Of a stretch of 13,069 nucleotides of DNA, positions 1 through 7,191 are shown in pieces (position 1 is the stretch's first letter; each line of letters opens with the position of its first letter). Source of the stretch: Calditrichia bacterium (GTDB taxonomy: Bacteria; Calditrichota; Calditrichia; RBG-13-44-9); contig JALXCH010000493.1 in NCBI GenBank assembly GCA_026991005.1, positions 1-13,069 of the forward strand. Reading direction: 5' to 3'. The notes under the pieces were generated by a model. It was given only the letters and a program-made list of their open reading frames with translations, did not search any database and was not told where the DNA came from. A program made the translations under genes and the position numbers.

Positions 1-661
1 GTGTTGTTGACTTAATGATGGAGTCATAGAGTCCGTAGAAAAACACTAAATTCAGTAAGAAAATAAAATAATTCTACGTCCTTTACTGCCACAGTTTTAC
101 ATAAATATGGTAAATTGCAATATGCATGTTATTGATTAAATATTCTTCTGAGTTTCATTTTTACACAGCCTCTTCGATTTGTGGGAATGGAACACCCACC
201 CCACATTAATTCGTCCCGGAAGGGACAGGATGAAATTTGCTACGATTATTAATTTGTTGTTCCCGGGCGAATTTGAAATCAATTATCGCTACATGAAAAT
301 TTTTCATTTACCCATACCTCCGAAGAAATCCTTACCAACGCTAGAACGTTTGAAAAATATAGGCTCTTAGATAGAATGCTGGGCAAAAAAATCTTTTCAA
401 ATGATAATGAAAAAACATTCGATTGAAATGGATTCTTACAAAAATACTTCAGCCTGTTGAGGAATTTTCCCGGCGGCACAAAATTTTATTTTTCCCCCTC
501 ATTGTTGGCTCCGGGAGCCGATTATAGGGTAAATCCGGAGGCGAGGATTTTTCAAACAAAAACAAAGACGTTCTATGAAACCTCTGCAAAATCCACATGT
601 TTACCGGCCATCCTGTTTAGCACATATTCATTTTTCATATAAAAATAAAGGAGGAAGCGTT
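1..661. other. Intergenic region without convincing gene
   Basis: No open frame here shows a recognisable domain, a good ribosome binding site or a plausible composition; the short frames present on both strands look accidental. The region is AT-rich with GC-rich islands. Visible structure is limited to a small hairpin, GTCCC-GGAA-GGGAC at 213-226, and an inverted repeat GGCTCC/GGAGCC at 507-519; neither is followed by a T-run, so neither is a convincing terminator. The promoter of the downstream operon should lie in the last 150 bases, but no clear -35/-10 pair could be chosen. Confidence 0.6.
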
Positions 662-1384
662 TTGAAGCGCGGCACGCACATCTTGATTTTATTGATGCTT
701 CTCCTATGGCAAATGGGAAAGGCGGATGAACGGAAGGTGGTCACCATCTTTCCTTTTCATTTTGCTTCCACCAATCCCCAGGAAAAAGCCGCTTTAGAGG
801 AGCTGAACAATTTCTTTTACGATCTATTCGCCGGGCAACTGACCAGTACCGATTATTTTGAGGTGGTGGATCGCCAGAACATGAAGGCGTTACTGGAGGA
901 GGTGGCGCTTCAGCAAAGCGGCCTGACCCAGAAGGTGGTGCAACTGGGTAAAATGAAAGGTGCCCAACTGGCTATTTTCGGGACGGTGACCAAAATCGGG
1001 AAGCAAACCTACCTGACGATGAAAATTATTGACATTGAAACCGGGGTGATTCTGAAAGCCATCAAACAGAAGGGTTCGCTCAAAAAGCCGGATGAACTGG
1101 CTACCGAAGCGGGTTTCAAATTTATGAATGGCTTGAGCAAGGTGTTGTACCAGCGGTACGGAATCGGGGTGCCGACGGTATCCGGTGCGGCCAAAAAGGG
1201 GCTTCGGGAATTGCTGCGGGCACGGGACAGCATTCAAAAAGCCATTGTGGCTGCCGAAGCGGATGATACCAGAAATTTGAAAAAATGGAAAAAAGAGGCG
1301 GAGAAGCACCTCCAGAAAGCCTCCCGATATCCGGAACTTTCCTCCCAGGTCCGCCAGTACCGGGAGGCATTAGCCGAACTTTAA
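662..1384 (+). CDS. Secreted CsgG/LpoB-like protein
   Basis: A 240-residue exported protein. The chosen start is TTG at 662, because AAGGAGG lies at 648-654 with a 7-base spacer and the product then begins with a normal signal peptide (KR, then a hydrophobic stretch at residues 7-16, likely cut after Ala21). The frame is open further upstream to an ATG at 575, but that would bury the signal peptide. Residues about 25-160 resemble the CsgG/HfaB/LpoB family: a beta-strand start (VVTIFPF), a helix, then a FEVVDRQNMKALLEE stretch, a QQSGLTQ segment and a GAQLAIFGTVTKIG strand, the usual order in this fold. The C-terminal 80 residues are charged and helical. No lipobox cysteine is seen, unlike E. 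coli CsgG or LpoB, so it is probably periplasmic or bound to partners. It is the first gene of a four-gene operon; the next start is 23 bases downstream. Family assignment is fairly secure; the biological role is not. Confidence 0.8.
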   Translation: MKRGTHILILLMLLLWQMGKADERKVVTIFPFHFASTNPQEKAALEELNNFFYDLFAGQLTSTDYFEVVDRQNMKALLEEVALQQSGLTQKVVQLGKMKGAQLAIFGTVTKIGKQTYLTMKIIDIETGVILKAIKQKGSLKKPDELATEAGFKFMNGLSKVLYQRYGIGVPTVSGAAKKGLRELLRARDSIQKAIVAAEADDTRNLKKWKKEAEKHLQKASRYPELSSQVRQYREALAEL

Positions 1385-1407
1385 TTCCAAAACAAGGAGG
1401 ATTTGTT

Positions 1408-2304
1408 TTGAAAATTGCATGGATCACTTTACTGATAGGAGGAATATTTTTAACCGGTTGTTTGCATCCCCCCATTACCCTCCGGACCTATTCCGGAACG
1501 GAAACCGGAGCCAACGAAAGGGTACAGCGCATTAGCGAGTTGAAGAAAAATGCTCAGAAACCGGGTGCTGTTATTCCCAATAGCGTAGGGGTATTGCCTT
1601 TTCGAGAGGTCGGTTCGCAAACCGGGCTGGGATTTGCCGCCACGGAATTCCTCACCTCCAACCTCAGCCTATTCGATCGCTTTACCCTTATCGACCAGAG
1701 CTACAGCGATGTGCTGGAAGAAGAGTTCGCCACCTATTCCCCTCAACAAAAACGAACCATGCTACGGGCCGAGCAGTTGCTGGAAGGTTCCGTGCGGGTT
1801 GAACAGGGGAAGTTAACCATAGAGGGGCGATTGTATTACGGAAATCGCAGTCAGCCGCAGGTTCTGGGAAAGCTCAACGGGGAGACGCGGGATTTTTTCC
1901 GCCTGGTGGCCGATTTGAATATCCAGTTTCTGCAGGCGAATCACATCACCGTTACCCCGGAAATTGCCCGAGAACTGTACCAGGTACCCACGGAAGATCT
2001 GGTAGCGTACATCCTGTACGCCAGGGGACGCCATTACGAGCGACTGGGGAATTACACCGAGGCGCTGAAAGCCTACCGGGCAGCCGTTAAACGCGATCCC
2101 AAATTCAAACAGGCGCAGCAACAGCTTCGGCACATGGAGCAATCTCGCCCCGGTGCCCCGGTGGTCAGTTCCACTCCGGAAACACCGGATGAGCTTACCA
2201 ATGTGTCCACGAACCAGACGCCGAATATTATTCAGGAAGTTTCGGTGCCTTCGGTAAGCGGCAATGCGCCGGTACTCATTGAAGTGCAGTTACCCGTAAA
2301 ATGA
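1408..2304 (+). CDS. Lipoprotein with CsgG/TolB-N-like region and TPR
   Basis: A 298-residue probable lipoprotein. The start is TTG at 1408, preceded by AAGGAGG (1394-1400) at a 7-base spacing; an upstream in-frame ATG at 1285 lies inside the previous gene and would hide the signal peptide. The signal peptide ends in a canonical lipobox LTGC with Cys18. The middle part (VGVLPFREV, then a helix and the FDRFTLIDQSYSDVLEEEF stretch, then an EQLLEGSVRVEQGKLTIEGRLYY strand pair) has the alternating pattern of the CsgG/FlgO/TolB-N group, suggesting a paralogue of the preceding gene. Residues about 204-243 form a tetratricopeptide-like repeat (GRHYERLGNYTEALKAY, then a second helix ending in DP-K-QA). 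The last 50 residues are rich in Pro, Thr, Ser and Asn and are probably disordered. Likely anchored to the outer membrane and acting with its operon partners. Confidence 0.8.
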   Translation: MKIAWITLLIGGIFLTGCLHPPITLRTYSGTETGANERVQRISELKKNAQKPGAVIPNSVGVLPFREVGSQTGLGFAATEFLTSNLSLFDRFTLIDQSYSDVLEEEFATYSPQQKRTMLRAEQLLEGSVRVEQGKLTIEGRLYYGNRSQPQVLGKLNGETRDFFRLVADLNIQFLQANHITVTPEIARELYQVPTEDLVAYILYARGRHYERLGNYTEALKAYRAAVKRDPKFKQAQQQLRHMEQSRPGAPVVSSTPETPDELTNVSTNQTPNIIQEVSVPSVSGNAPVLIEVQLPVK

Positions 2305-2333
2305 AAGAATGCAAAACCATTGGGAGATAAATC

Positions 2334-3590
2334 ATGCGCAAAAAATGGATATTCTGGTTCCTTGGCATCAGTTTAATGGGATGGCTCTGGCTGGGATGCG
2401 AAAGCAACTCCCTCAATCCTCCCGGCAAGGGGAGTGTGGTGGTGGTTCGATTCGTGAATGAGTCCGCTTCTCTGCCTTCCGGGAAGGGAACCGGATTCCC
2501 CTTGAGGATACTCAATCAATTGGCAGGAAGCGGAGCCGGTAAACTGGCTCGCGCCGTTGCCCGCAATGAAATTACCGCTGGCAGGGTCGTCTTTTTCGAT
2601 CTGGGGGTCGATTGGGAGACCCTGGAGCAGAACCTGCAGGATAGCGTCATCATGCGCCAGGTGGAGGATTTTTACTCCAACATGCCGCCGGTGACCAGTT
2701 TCGAGCAGTACGTAAGCCTGCGAGAACAATATGTGAAGATTATTACCCGCAACGTGGGAGGCATCGAAAAACAGGGTGAGCTGGAAATTGCCAACGGAAT
2801 GGCGCGGGGAATGTTCCTGCTCACCGAAGGTTTGAAAAGCGCCTCCATCGGTTTGCTGGAGGGCGGAAATCTGCTTTACGTCGGTGATGCCGATCAGTTT
2901 GAAGCCCACAGCGGGGACACCACCTACGCTTATTTTTACCTGCAGTACACCGGCCCCATCTCTCTGGAGATTCTTTCGCCGCAGGATGGTGATAGTCTCT
3001 ACGACCGGGTAGCCAATGTCTCCGGTGAACTACGCGCCGGGCAAAATGCCAGTTTTTATGATATGGAAATAAAAATGCTGGTAAACGGGGAATATCAACA
3101 AAAAATAAATGCCGATTACAACGGTCTGTTTTATACCACCGCCCTGCTCACCCGCCGAACCAATTCCCTGCAGGTGAGCGTGAAGGACACGCGCACGGGA
3201 CAAACGGCTTCGCAAACCATTCAGGTGCAATTCCTGGGGGATTTCCCCTACCTACGCGCCGCCCTGAGCTGGGATGGATTCGCCGATCTGGATTTGCACA
3301 TGGTGAGTCCCGATAGTCAGGATTGTTCTGCTCTGCAGCCGGATATTGGCGGCATGTTTCTGGATGTGGGAAACAATTACGCGTACGGGCCGGAGAGCAT
3401 TTCTCTGCTGCAACCTACTACCGGGGAATATCAGGTTTATGTGGAAAACCGCTCCCAGGCTACCGGAATTACCGCCACCATCACCATATTTCGCTACAAT
3501 CCCAATACCGACCGGGAAGAAATCATCGATACTCAAACGCATCTTTTCAACACAACCGGTAACTGGATGGTGGGAAGCTATCAGCCCTAA
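2334..3590 (+). CDS. Lipoprotein with Ig-like and YfaP/DUF2135-like domains
   Basis: A 418-residue exported protein starting at ATG 2334, with a GGGAGA ribosome binding site at 2322-2327. The signal peptide ends WLWLGC, so Cys22 is a plausible lipidation site although the -3 residue (Trp) is not ideal. Residues about 30-205 match no family I can name. Residues about 207-300 look like a bacterial Ig-like beta sandwich (ISLEILSPQDGDSL to TASQTIQVQF). Residues about 302-418 resemble YfaP/DUF2135: LRAALSWDGFADLDLHMVSP (DLDLH at 318-322), a GGMFLDVGNNYAYGPESI loop and a TTGEYQVYVENR strand, which is the usual order LTWD-DLDLHV-YGPE-GTYTVYV. Such domains are found in secreted or periplasmic proteins of poorly known role. 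It lies 29 bases after the upstream gene and 37 bases before the next. Confidence 0.75.
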   Translation: MRKKWIFWFLGISLMGWLWLGCESNSLNPPGKGSVVVVRFVNESASLPSGKGTGFPLRILNQLAGSGAGKLARAVARNEITAGRVVFFDLGVDWETLEQNLQDSVIMRQVEDFYSNMPPVTSFEQYVSLREQYVKIITRNVGGIEKQGELEIANGMARGMFLLTEGLKSASIGLLEGGNLLYVGDADQFEAHSGDTTYAYFYLQYTGPISLEILSPQDGDSLYDRVANVSGELRAGQNASFYDMEIKMLVNGEYQQKINADYNGLFYTTALLTRRTNSLQVSVKDTRTGQTASQTIQVQFLGDFPYLRAALSWDGFADLDLHMVSPDSQDCSALQPDIGGMFLDVGNNYAYGPESISLLQPTTGEYQVYVENRSQATGITATITIFRYNPNTDREEIIDTQTHLFNTTGNWMVGSYQP

Positions 3591-3627
3591 TTAACCGAAG
3601 GTCGAAAAAAATCCGGAGTAAAATAAA

Positions 3628-4701
3628 ATGAAACGTTACTTTTTGGTGAACCTGATTCTGATGTTACTTTTCTGGGGAATTTTTCCCCTGTATGCTCAAT
3701 GGCGCCATACCACGGAAATGGCGGGAATTCAATTTCACTGGAATCGCTTTACGCAGGAGGGCGAGGGAACCAACTATTACGCCCTGGCCATTCCCCTGCG
3801 TGCCACCTTTTCGCCCAATCGCTACCAGTCTCTGGGAATATTTTTGAACCAGGGGTATCAGAATTTCAATGAAACCGGATTGTACGGTCTGGCCGATCTG
3901 CAGATTCAGTATCGGTATTTATTATCCCGGAGCATCGGGTTTTTGAAAGCAGAGGAATGGACGTTCCTGGCGGAGATTTACCTCCCCACCGGCACCACCA
4001 AGCTGGAGCCGCTGAAAATGTCCGTTGCTTCCACGGCGCGCATCCCGTACGTGCGCGCTCCGCTGCTTTCGGGAACGGCCGGGTTCAGTGCGAAGCTGGG
4101 TGCGGTGTTTGCTCACCAGCTCAGCGAAAATGTGAATGTGGGAGCCATGGGCTGGTACTTTTATCGCGGCAGTTACCAGCCGCTGAAAAATGGCGGTAAA
4201 TTCGATCCCGCTGATGAAGTTTTGCTGGCTGTTTCGCTGGAAATGGGTGATGCGGAATCGGGAATCATGGCCGATTTTCGCTACGGTTTCTACACCAGCG
4301 AGAAAATGGACGGGGAAACGATTACCAGGCCGGGAAACTCCCTGGCGACCAGTGCGCGGGTGGTGTATTTCGGCTGGGAGGCCAGTGTGCTCTATTTTAA
4401 TCGGGCGGAGAGCCGCTTTGAGTTTGGTGGGGAGTTTAAATCGCCTTCGGTGTTTGTAAGCCGCATCGGTCATCGGCTGGGTAGTGGTCTGGTGCCATAT
4501 CTGGGATACGAGCATACCGGCCGCGGCGACCGGATTTACCCCGCCAATCTGTTCCTGCTGGGATTTTATTCCCGTGGGATAAACTGGGGCGGATTTCCGG
4601 TAGATCCCTTTGTGGAACTGCGTTACGGTACCATCGAAGGGGGCACCCGTTCGCTGGGAGTTCGTGTAGGCAGTTCAGTCGCTTTCCAGCTCTATCGGTA
4701 A
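3628..4701 (+). CDS. Probable outer-membrane beta-barrel protein
   Basis: A 357-residue protein starting at ATG 3628, with CGGAG at 3614-3618 as a weak ribosome binding site. A signal peptide with likely cleavage after Ala23 (LYA/QW) is clear. The mature part is dominated by alternating polar/aromatic strands separated by Gly/Asn/Asp turns (for example LGIFLNQGYQNF, WTFLAEIYLPTG, VNVGAMGWYFYRGSY, GGEFKSPSVFVSRIG, LGVRVGSSVAFQLYR), which is the pattern of an outer-membrane barrel. The last residue is Arg rather than the usual Phe/Tyr, preceded by Tyr. No enzyme motif is visible. It is the last gene of the four-gene envelope operon, a position that suits a membrane channel or anchor for the three exported proteins encoded before it. 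The exact family cannot be named from sequence alone. Confidence 0.7.
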   Translation: MKRYFLVNLILMLLFWGIFPLYAQWRHTTEMAGIQFHWNRFTQEGEGTNYYALAIPLRATFSPNRYQSLGIFLNQGYQNFNETGLYGLADLQIQYRYLLSRSIGFLKAEEWTFLAEIYLPTGTTKLEPLKMSVASTARIPYVRAPLLSGTAGFSAKLGAVFAHQLSENVNVGAMGWYFYRGSYQPLKNGGKFDPADEVLLAVSLEMGDAESGIMADFRYGFYTSEKMDGETITRPGNSLATSARVVYFGWEASVLYFNRAESRFEFGGEFKSPSVFVSRIGHRLGSGLVPYLGYEHTGRGDRIYPANLFLLGFYSRGINWGGFPVDPFVELRYGTIEGGTRSLGVRVGSSVAFQLYR

Positions 4702-5046
4702 TTTAGACCTCCCGGAAATGTTTTGGTATTTGATTTATGAAGTGGGAAATACAACTGCGGTTTAGATAATAGAAATGGGTTAGGAGGGAGGAAGTTATTT
4801 CCAATGAAAGTGGAATGTATCGGAGAAGGGAGGGGGCATTTTTCCTGCACCCATGGTTTTAAATACATTTTTTAGTGAAAAATAATTTTTTCCATAAGTT
4901 ATATAGAATTCGATATATCCTCATTATTTGTGAAAATATAATTGATTATTTCGATATATTCATAGAAAATACTTGAAATTGTAGAAATTATTTTTTACAA
5001 TGATTTTAAAAGCAGATGTAGGTGTGGATTCTATATAAAAAATAAT
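4702..5046. other. AT-rich spacer before the cassette array
   Basis: No gene is seen. The first 150 bases have mixed composition, after which the DNA becomes very AT-rich, marking the transition from the envelope operon to the cassette region. It contains a short repeated motif, TTCGATATATCC at 4909-4920 and TTCGATATATTC at 4950-4961, with a weaker relative TTCTATATAAAA at 5029-5040, and a promoter-like pair at 4973-5001. No attC hairpin and no integrase gene fragment could be found here. If the array begins in this stretch, it would have to contain an attI-type or secondary insertion site. Confidence 0.5.
4973..5001 (+). promoter_or_regulatory. Sigma-70-like promoter candidate ahead of the first cassette
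   Basis: TTGAAA (4973-4978) and TACAAT (4996-5001) are separated by 17 bases, near the ideal sigma-70 arrangement. The start of transcription would fall near 5008, about 80 bases before the GTG of the OLD-family gene and about 40 bases before the proposed cassette boundary at 5047. It lies outside the cassette, so it could act like a Pc promoter that transcribes inserted cassettes. The DNA is very AT-rich, so chance matches are common. Confidence 0.4.
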
Positions 5047-5086
5047 GTTATGTGTAAAATGTCAAATCTAGAATCAAAGGAATGCC

Positions 5087-7030
5087 GTGAAACTAAAGAA
5101 AGTTACAATTAAAAATGTAAAGAGTTTCAAAGATAGGATTGAAATAGAATTTAATGATGACTTCAATATATTGATAGGACCCAATGGAAGTGGAAAGAGT
5201 AATATTTTAGATATCTTAACTATATGTATCAGGCATTTTTTTCTAAAGCCATATCAGGTGACTGAAAGCACAGATCAAACAGGCTTTTTTAAGCAAATAA
5301 CTAATTTCAACCCATTTGGAAATATTAATCAAGTTCTGGATAAATTTTATGGGGATTCCAGCGATTCAGAAATAATTTTTGAATTTGTAGTTAAAAAGGA
5401 AGATATTACTAACATAGATGAAATAATTCGAAATATTTCTATCCTTGAAGATAAAATTAGAGAATATAGGAATTACCCAAATGTATTTCCTCAAATAAGA
5501 CGATGGAACGAGCACTCTTTACAAGAAAATGAAATCATTGCTTATTCAATCAAAAACAATCAATTGCTTGGCTATCAAGAAACATCAAATAAAAGAATTT
5601 TTTATGAGTATCTAAACTATTTTGAATTACTATTAATTCTTATTAGAGAGATTAATGAGATAAATATAAATACCAATTATTTGTATTTTAGTCCCTACCG
5701 AGGTGCTAATCTTCAAAATCTTCAGGCAAATCTTTCTTCACAAAATTTTTATCAAGTATTACAGGGTATTGTAAATGCAACTTCAAAAACTGTATTCTCT
5801 TTGATTAATTTAGCGACTATATATTTTGCAGCCAAAAGAAGGAAGTTCGAAGATGAAGCGACAAATAGTGGCTATTTACACTTATGGGAAAGTGACGACG
5901 AGGTAAAATTAGTTTCAAAATATCTTAAAAAACTTGGTTATGATTGGACATTAAAGCTAATTGATAAAAACAAAAATATATATGAAATCCTTTTAAGTAA
6001 AGAAGGTAAAGAATTTTATATCAACCAAGCAAGCTCAGGGGAAAAGGAAATCATAAATTTTTTGCTAGGAGTCTTTGCATTTAATATTAATAACGGAATT
6101 ATAATTATTGATGAGCCAGAATTGCATTTACATCCAAAATGGCAAAATCTTCTTTTGGAATTATTTATTGAACTATCATCTTTCACAAAAAATCAATTTA
6201 TTATATCTACACATTCTCCAGTCTTTATCAATGATAAATCATACAATCACATATTTAGAATTTATAAAGACAAAAATAACACAAGTAAGGTAACTGTTCT
6301 TAAAGACAATGACCAGCTTAAACTGAAAGATATTCTTCATATTATCAATAGCACGAACAACGAAAAGATTTTCTTTGCAGATATTGTCATTCTTGTTGAA
6401 GGTATTACTGATAGATTGATTTTTCAAAAAATTTTAAGTGAGTATCTAGAAAATTCAAACACTACTCGCATTGTTGAAATTATTGAAATAAAAGGTAAGT
6501 CAAATGTTAATAGTTTCAGAGAATTTGTTGAATCATTAAATATTCCTGTCTTTTTTATTAGTGATTTAGACTACATAAATGAAATCAGTGATGATTCACT
6601 TAAAAAGCTTTTCATCACTAATGCTAGGAAAATTGATAAAGATGTAATCAAAAACCCTAAAAGTAGGGATGGTTATTCGCTCATAGAAGCAATAGAACAA
6701 GCAATTGAAGAAAATAATCTTGAAAATCTAAAGAAATTATTAGAATATATTAAATCTTTTAGGCGTAAATTGAAATCTGATCTTTCTGAAGATGAGAAAA
6801 GAACGTTAGTAGATTTTATCGAAGATCAGCAAAAAAATAACATTTACATATTACAGCACGGGGATATTGAAGATTATTTCTTAGATGGCTTTAAAACAAA
6901 AGATTTAGACAATGTGATCAATTTGTTAAAGGATGAAAATTATAGCCAGTGGAAGAAAACGGAAAAGTTTAAGGAATTGAGTCGAATTATAAAAGACATA
7001 TTGAATAAATGTAAATTAAATACCACATAA
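5087..7030 (+). CDS. OLD-family AAA ATPase with TOPRIM nuclease domain
   Basis: A 647-residue protein that probably uses ATP binding to control a DNA nuclease, as in overcoming-lysogenization-defect (OLD) proteins, several of which defend against phage. The start is GTG 5087 with AAAGGA at 5076-5081; the product begins MKLKKVTIKNVKSF, the standard start of SMC/RecF-like ATPases. Walker A is GPNGSGKS (31-38), the ABC-type signature SSGEKE (316-321), Walker B IIIIDEPELHLHP (338-350) and the H-loop STHSP (374-378). A TOPRIM domain follows with VEGITD (437-442, Glu438) and DLD (493-495). Near the C terminus QHGDIEDYF is typical of OLD proteins. Length fits a full protein. No UvrD/GajB-like helicase follows, so it is not a Gabija pair; a stand-alone class 1 OLD fits better. 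It is much more AT-rich than the upstream operon, and its stop codon overlaps the R'' box of an attC site, so it is cassette cargo. Confidence 0.88.
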   Translation: MKLKKVTIKNVKSFKDRIEIEFNDDFNILIGPNGSGKSNILDILTICIRHFFLKPYQVTESTDQTGFFKQITNFNPFGNINQVLDKFYGDSSDSEIIFEFVVKKEDITNIDEIIRNISILEDKIREYRNYPNVFPQIRRWNEHSLQENEIIAYSIKNNQLLGYQETSNKRIFYEYLNYFELLLILIREINEININTNYLYFSPYRGANLQNLQANLSSQNFYQVLQGIVNATSKTVFSLINLATIYFAAKRRKFEDEATNSGYLHLWESDDEVKLVSKYLKKLGYDWTLKLIDKNKNIYEILLSKEGKEFYINQASSGEKEIINFLLGVFAFNINNGIIIIDEPELHLHPKWQNLLLELFIELSSFTKNQFIISTHSPVFINDKSYNHIFRIYKDKNNTSKVTVLKDNDQLKLKDILHIINSTNNEKIFFADIVILVEGITDRLIFQKILSEYLENSNTTRIVEIIEIKGKSNVNSFREFVESLNIPVFFISDLDYINEISDDSLKKLFITNARKIDKDVIKNPKSRDGYSLIEAIEQAIEENNLENLKKLLEYIKSFRRKLKSDLSEDEKRTLVDFIEDQQKNNIYILQHGDIEDYFLDGFKTKDLDNVINLLKDENYSQWKKTEKFKELSRIIKDILNKCKLNTT

Positions 7031-7096
7031 CAAAACGCTCCACCTGACCGCTATTCCGCTGCGCTCCATAGCGGCAGGTGAGCTTGGTCGTTAGGC
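7025..7096 (+). other. attC-1, downstream of OLD gene
   Basis: The R'' box ACATAAC (7025-7031) overlaps the OLD gene's stop codon and R' is GTTAGGC (7090-7096), a perfect GTTRRRY. Between them, CACCTG-A-CCGCTAT (7041-7054) pairs with ATAGCGG-CAGGTG (7068-7080) leaving A7047 extrahelical, and GCT (7037-7039) pairs with AGC (7081-7083) leaving C7040 extrahelical. The predicted cut is between 7090 and 7091. The lack of a T-run argues against a terminator. Confidence 0.85.
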
Positions 7097-7191
7097 TTTA
7101 AAATGAATGTCAGTAATAATATTTTAATTAGACCACCTCCAAAATTCAGTTAATTGAGTAATGATATTTAAATCTAAATAGGTTATAAAAA

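Noticed and set aside
575..661. Upstream ATG start of the CsgG-like gene
   Set aside because: It would add 29 residues ahead of an evident signal peptide, while the TTG at 662 has an ideal ribosome binding site.
890..1309. Long antisense frame on the minus strand (and similar ones at 2373-2909 and 3922-4515)
   Set aside because: They are opposite clear genes of good coding pattern, with no ribosome binding site and no recognisable domain.
4702..5046. Integrase (intI) gene on the minus strand next to the first cassette
   Set aside because: No open frame of suitable length or tyrosine-recombinase motif is present on either strand.
5087..7030. Gabija defence system (GajA)
   Set aside because: The ATPase-TOPRIM architecture fits, but no UvrD-like GajB helicase follows; the next genes are a propeller protein and a protease beyond an attC site.
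7041..7080. Hairpin as a Rho-independent terminator (also at 10633-10670 and 12163-12224)
   Set aside because: No T-run follows the stems, and the conserved bulges and R boxes match attC sites better.
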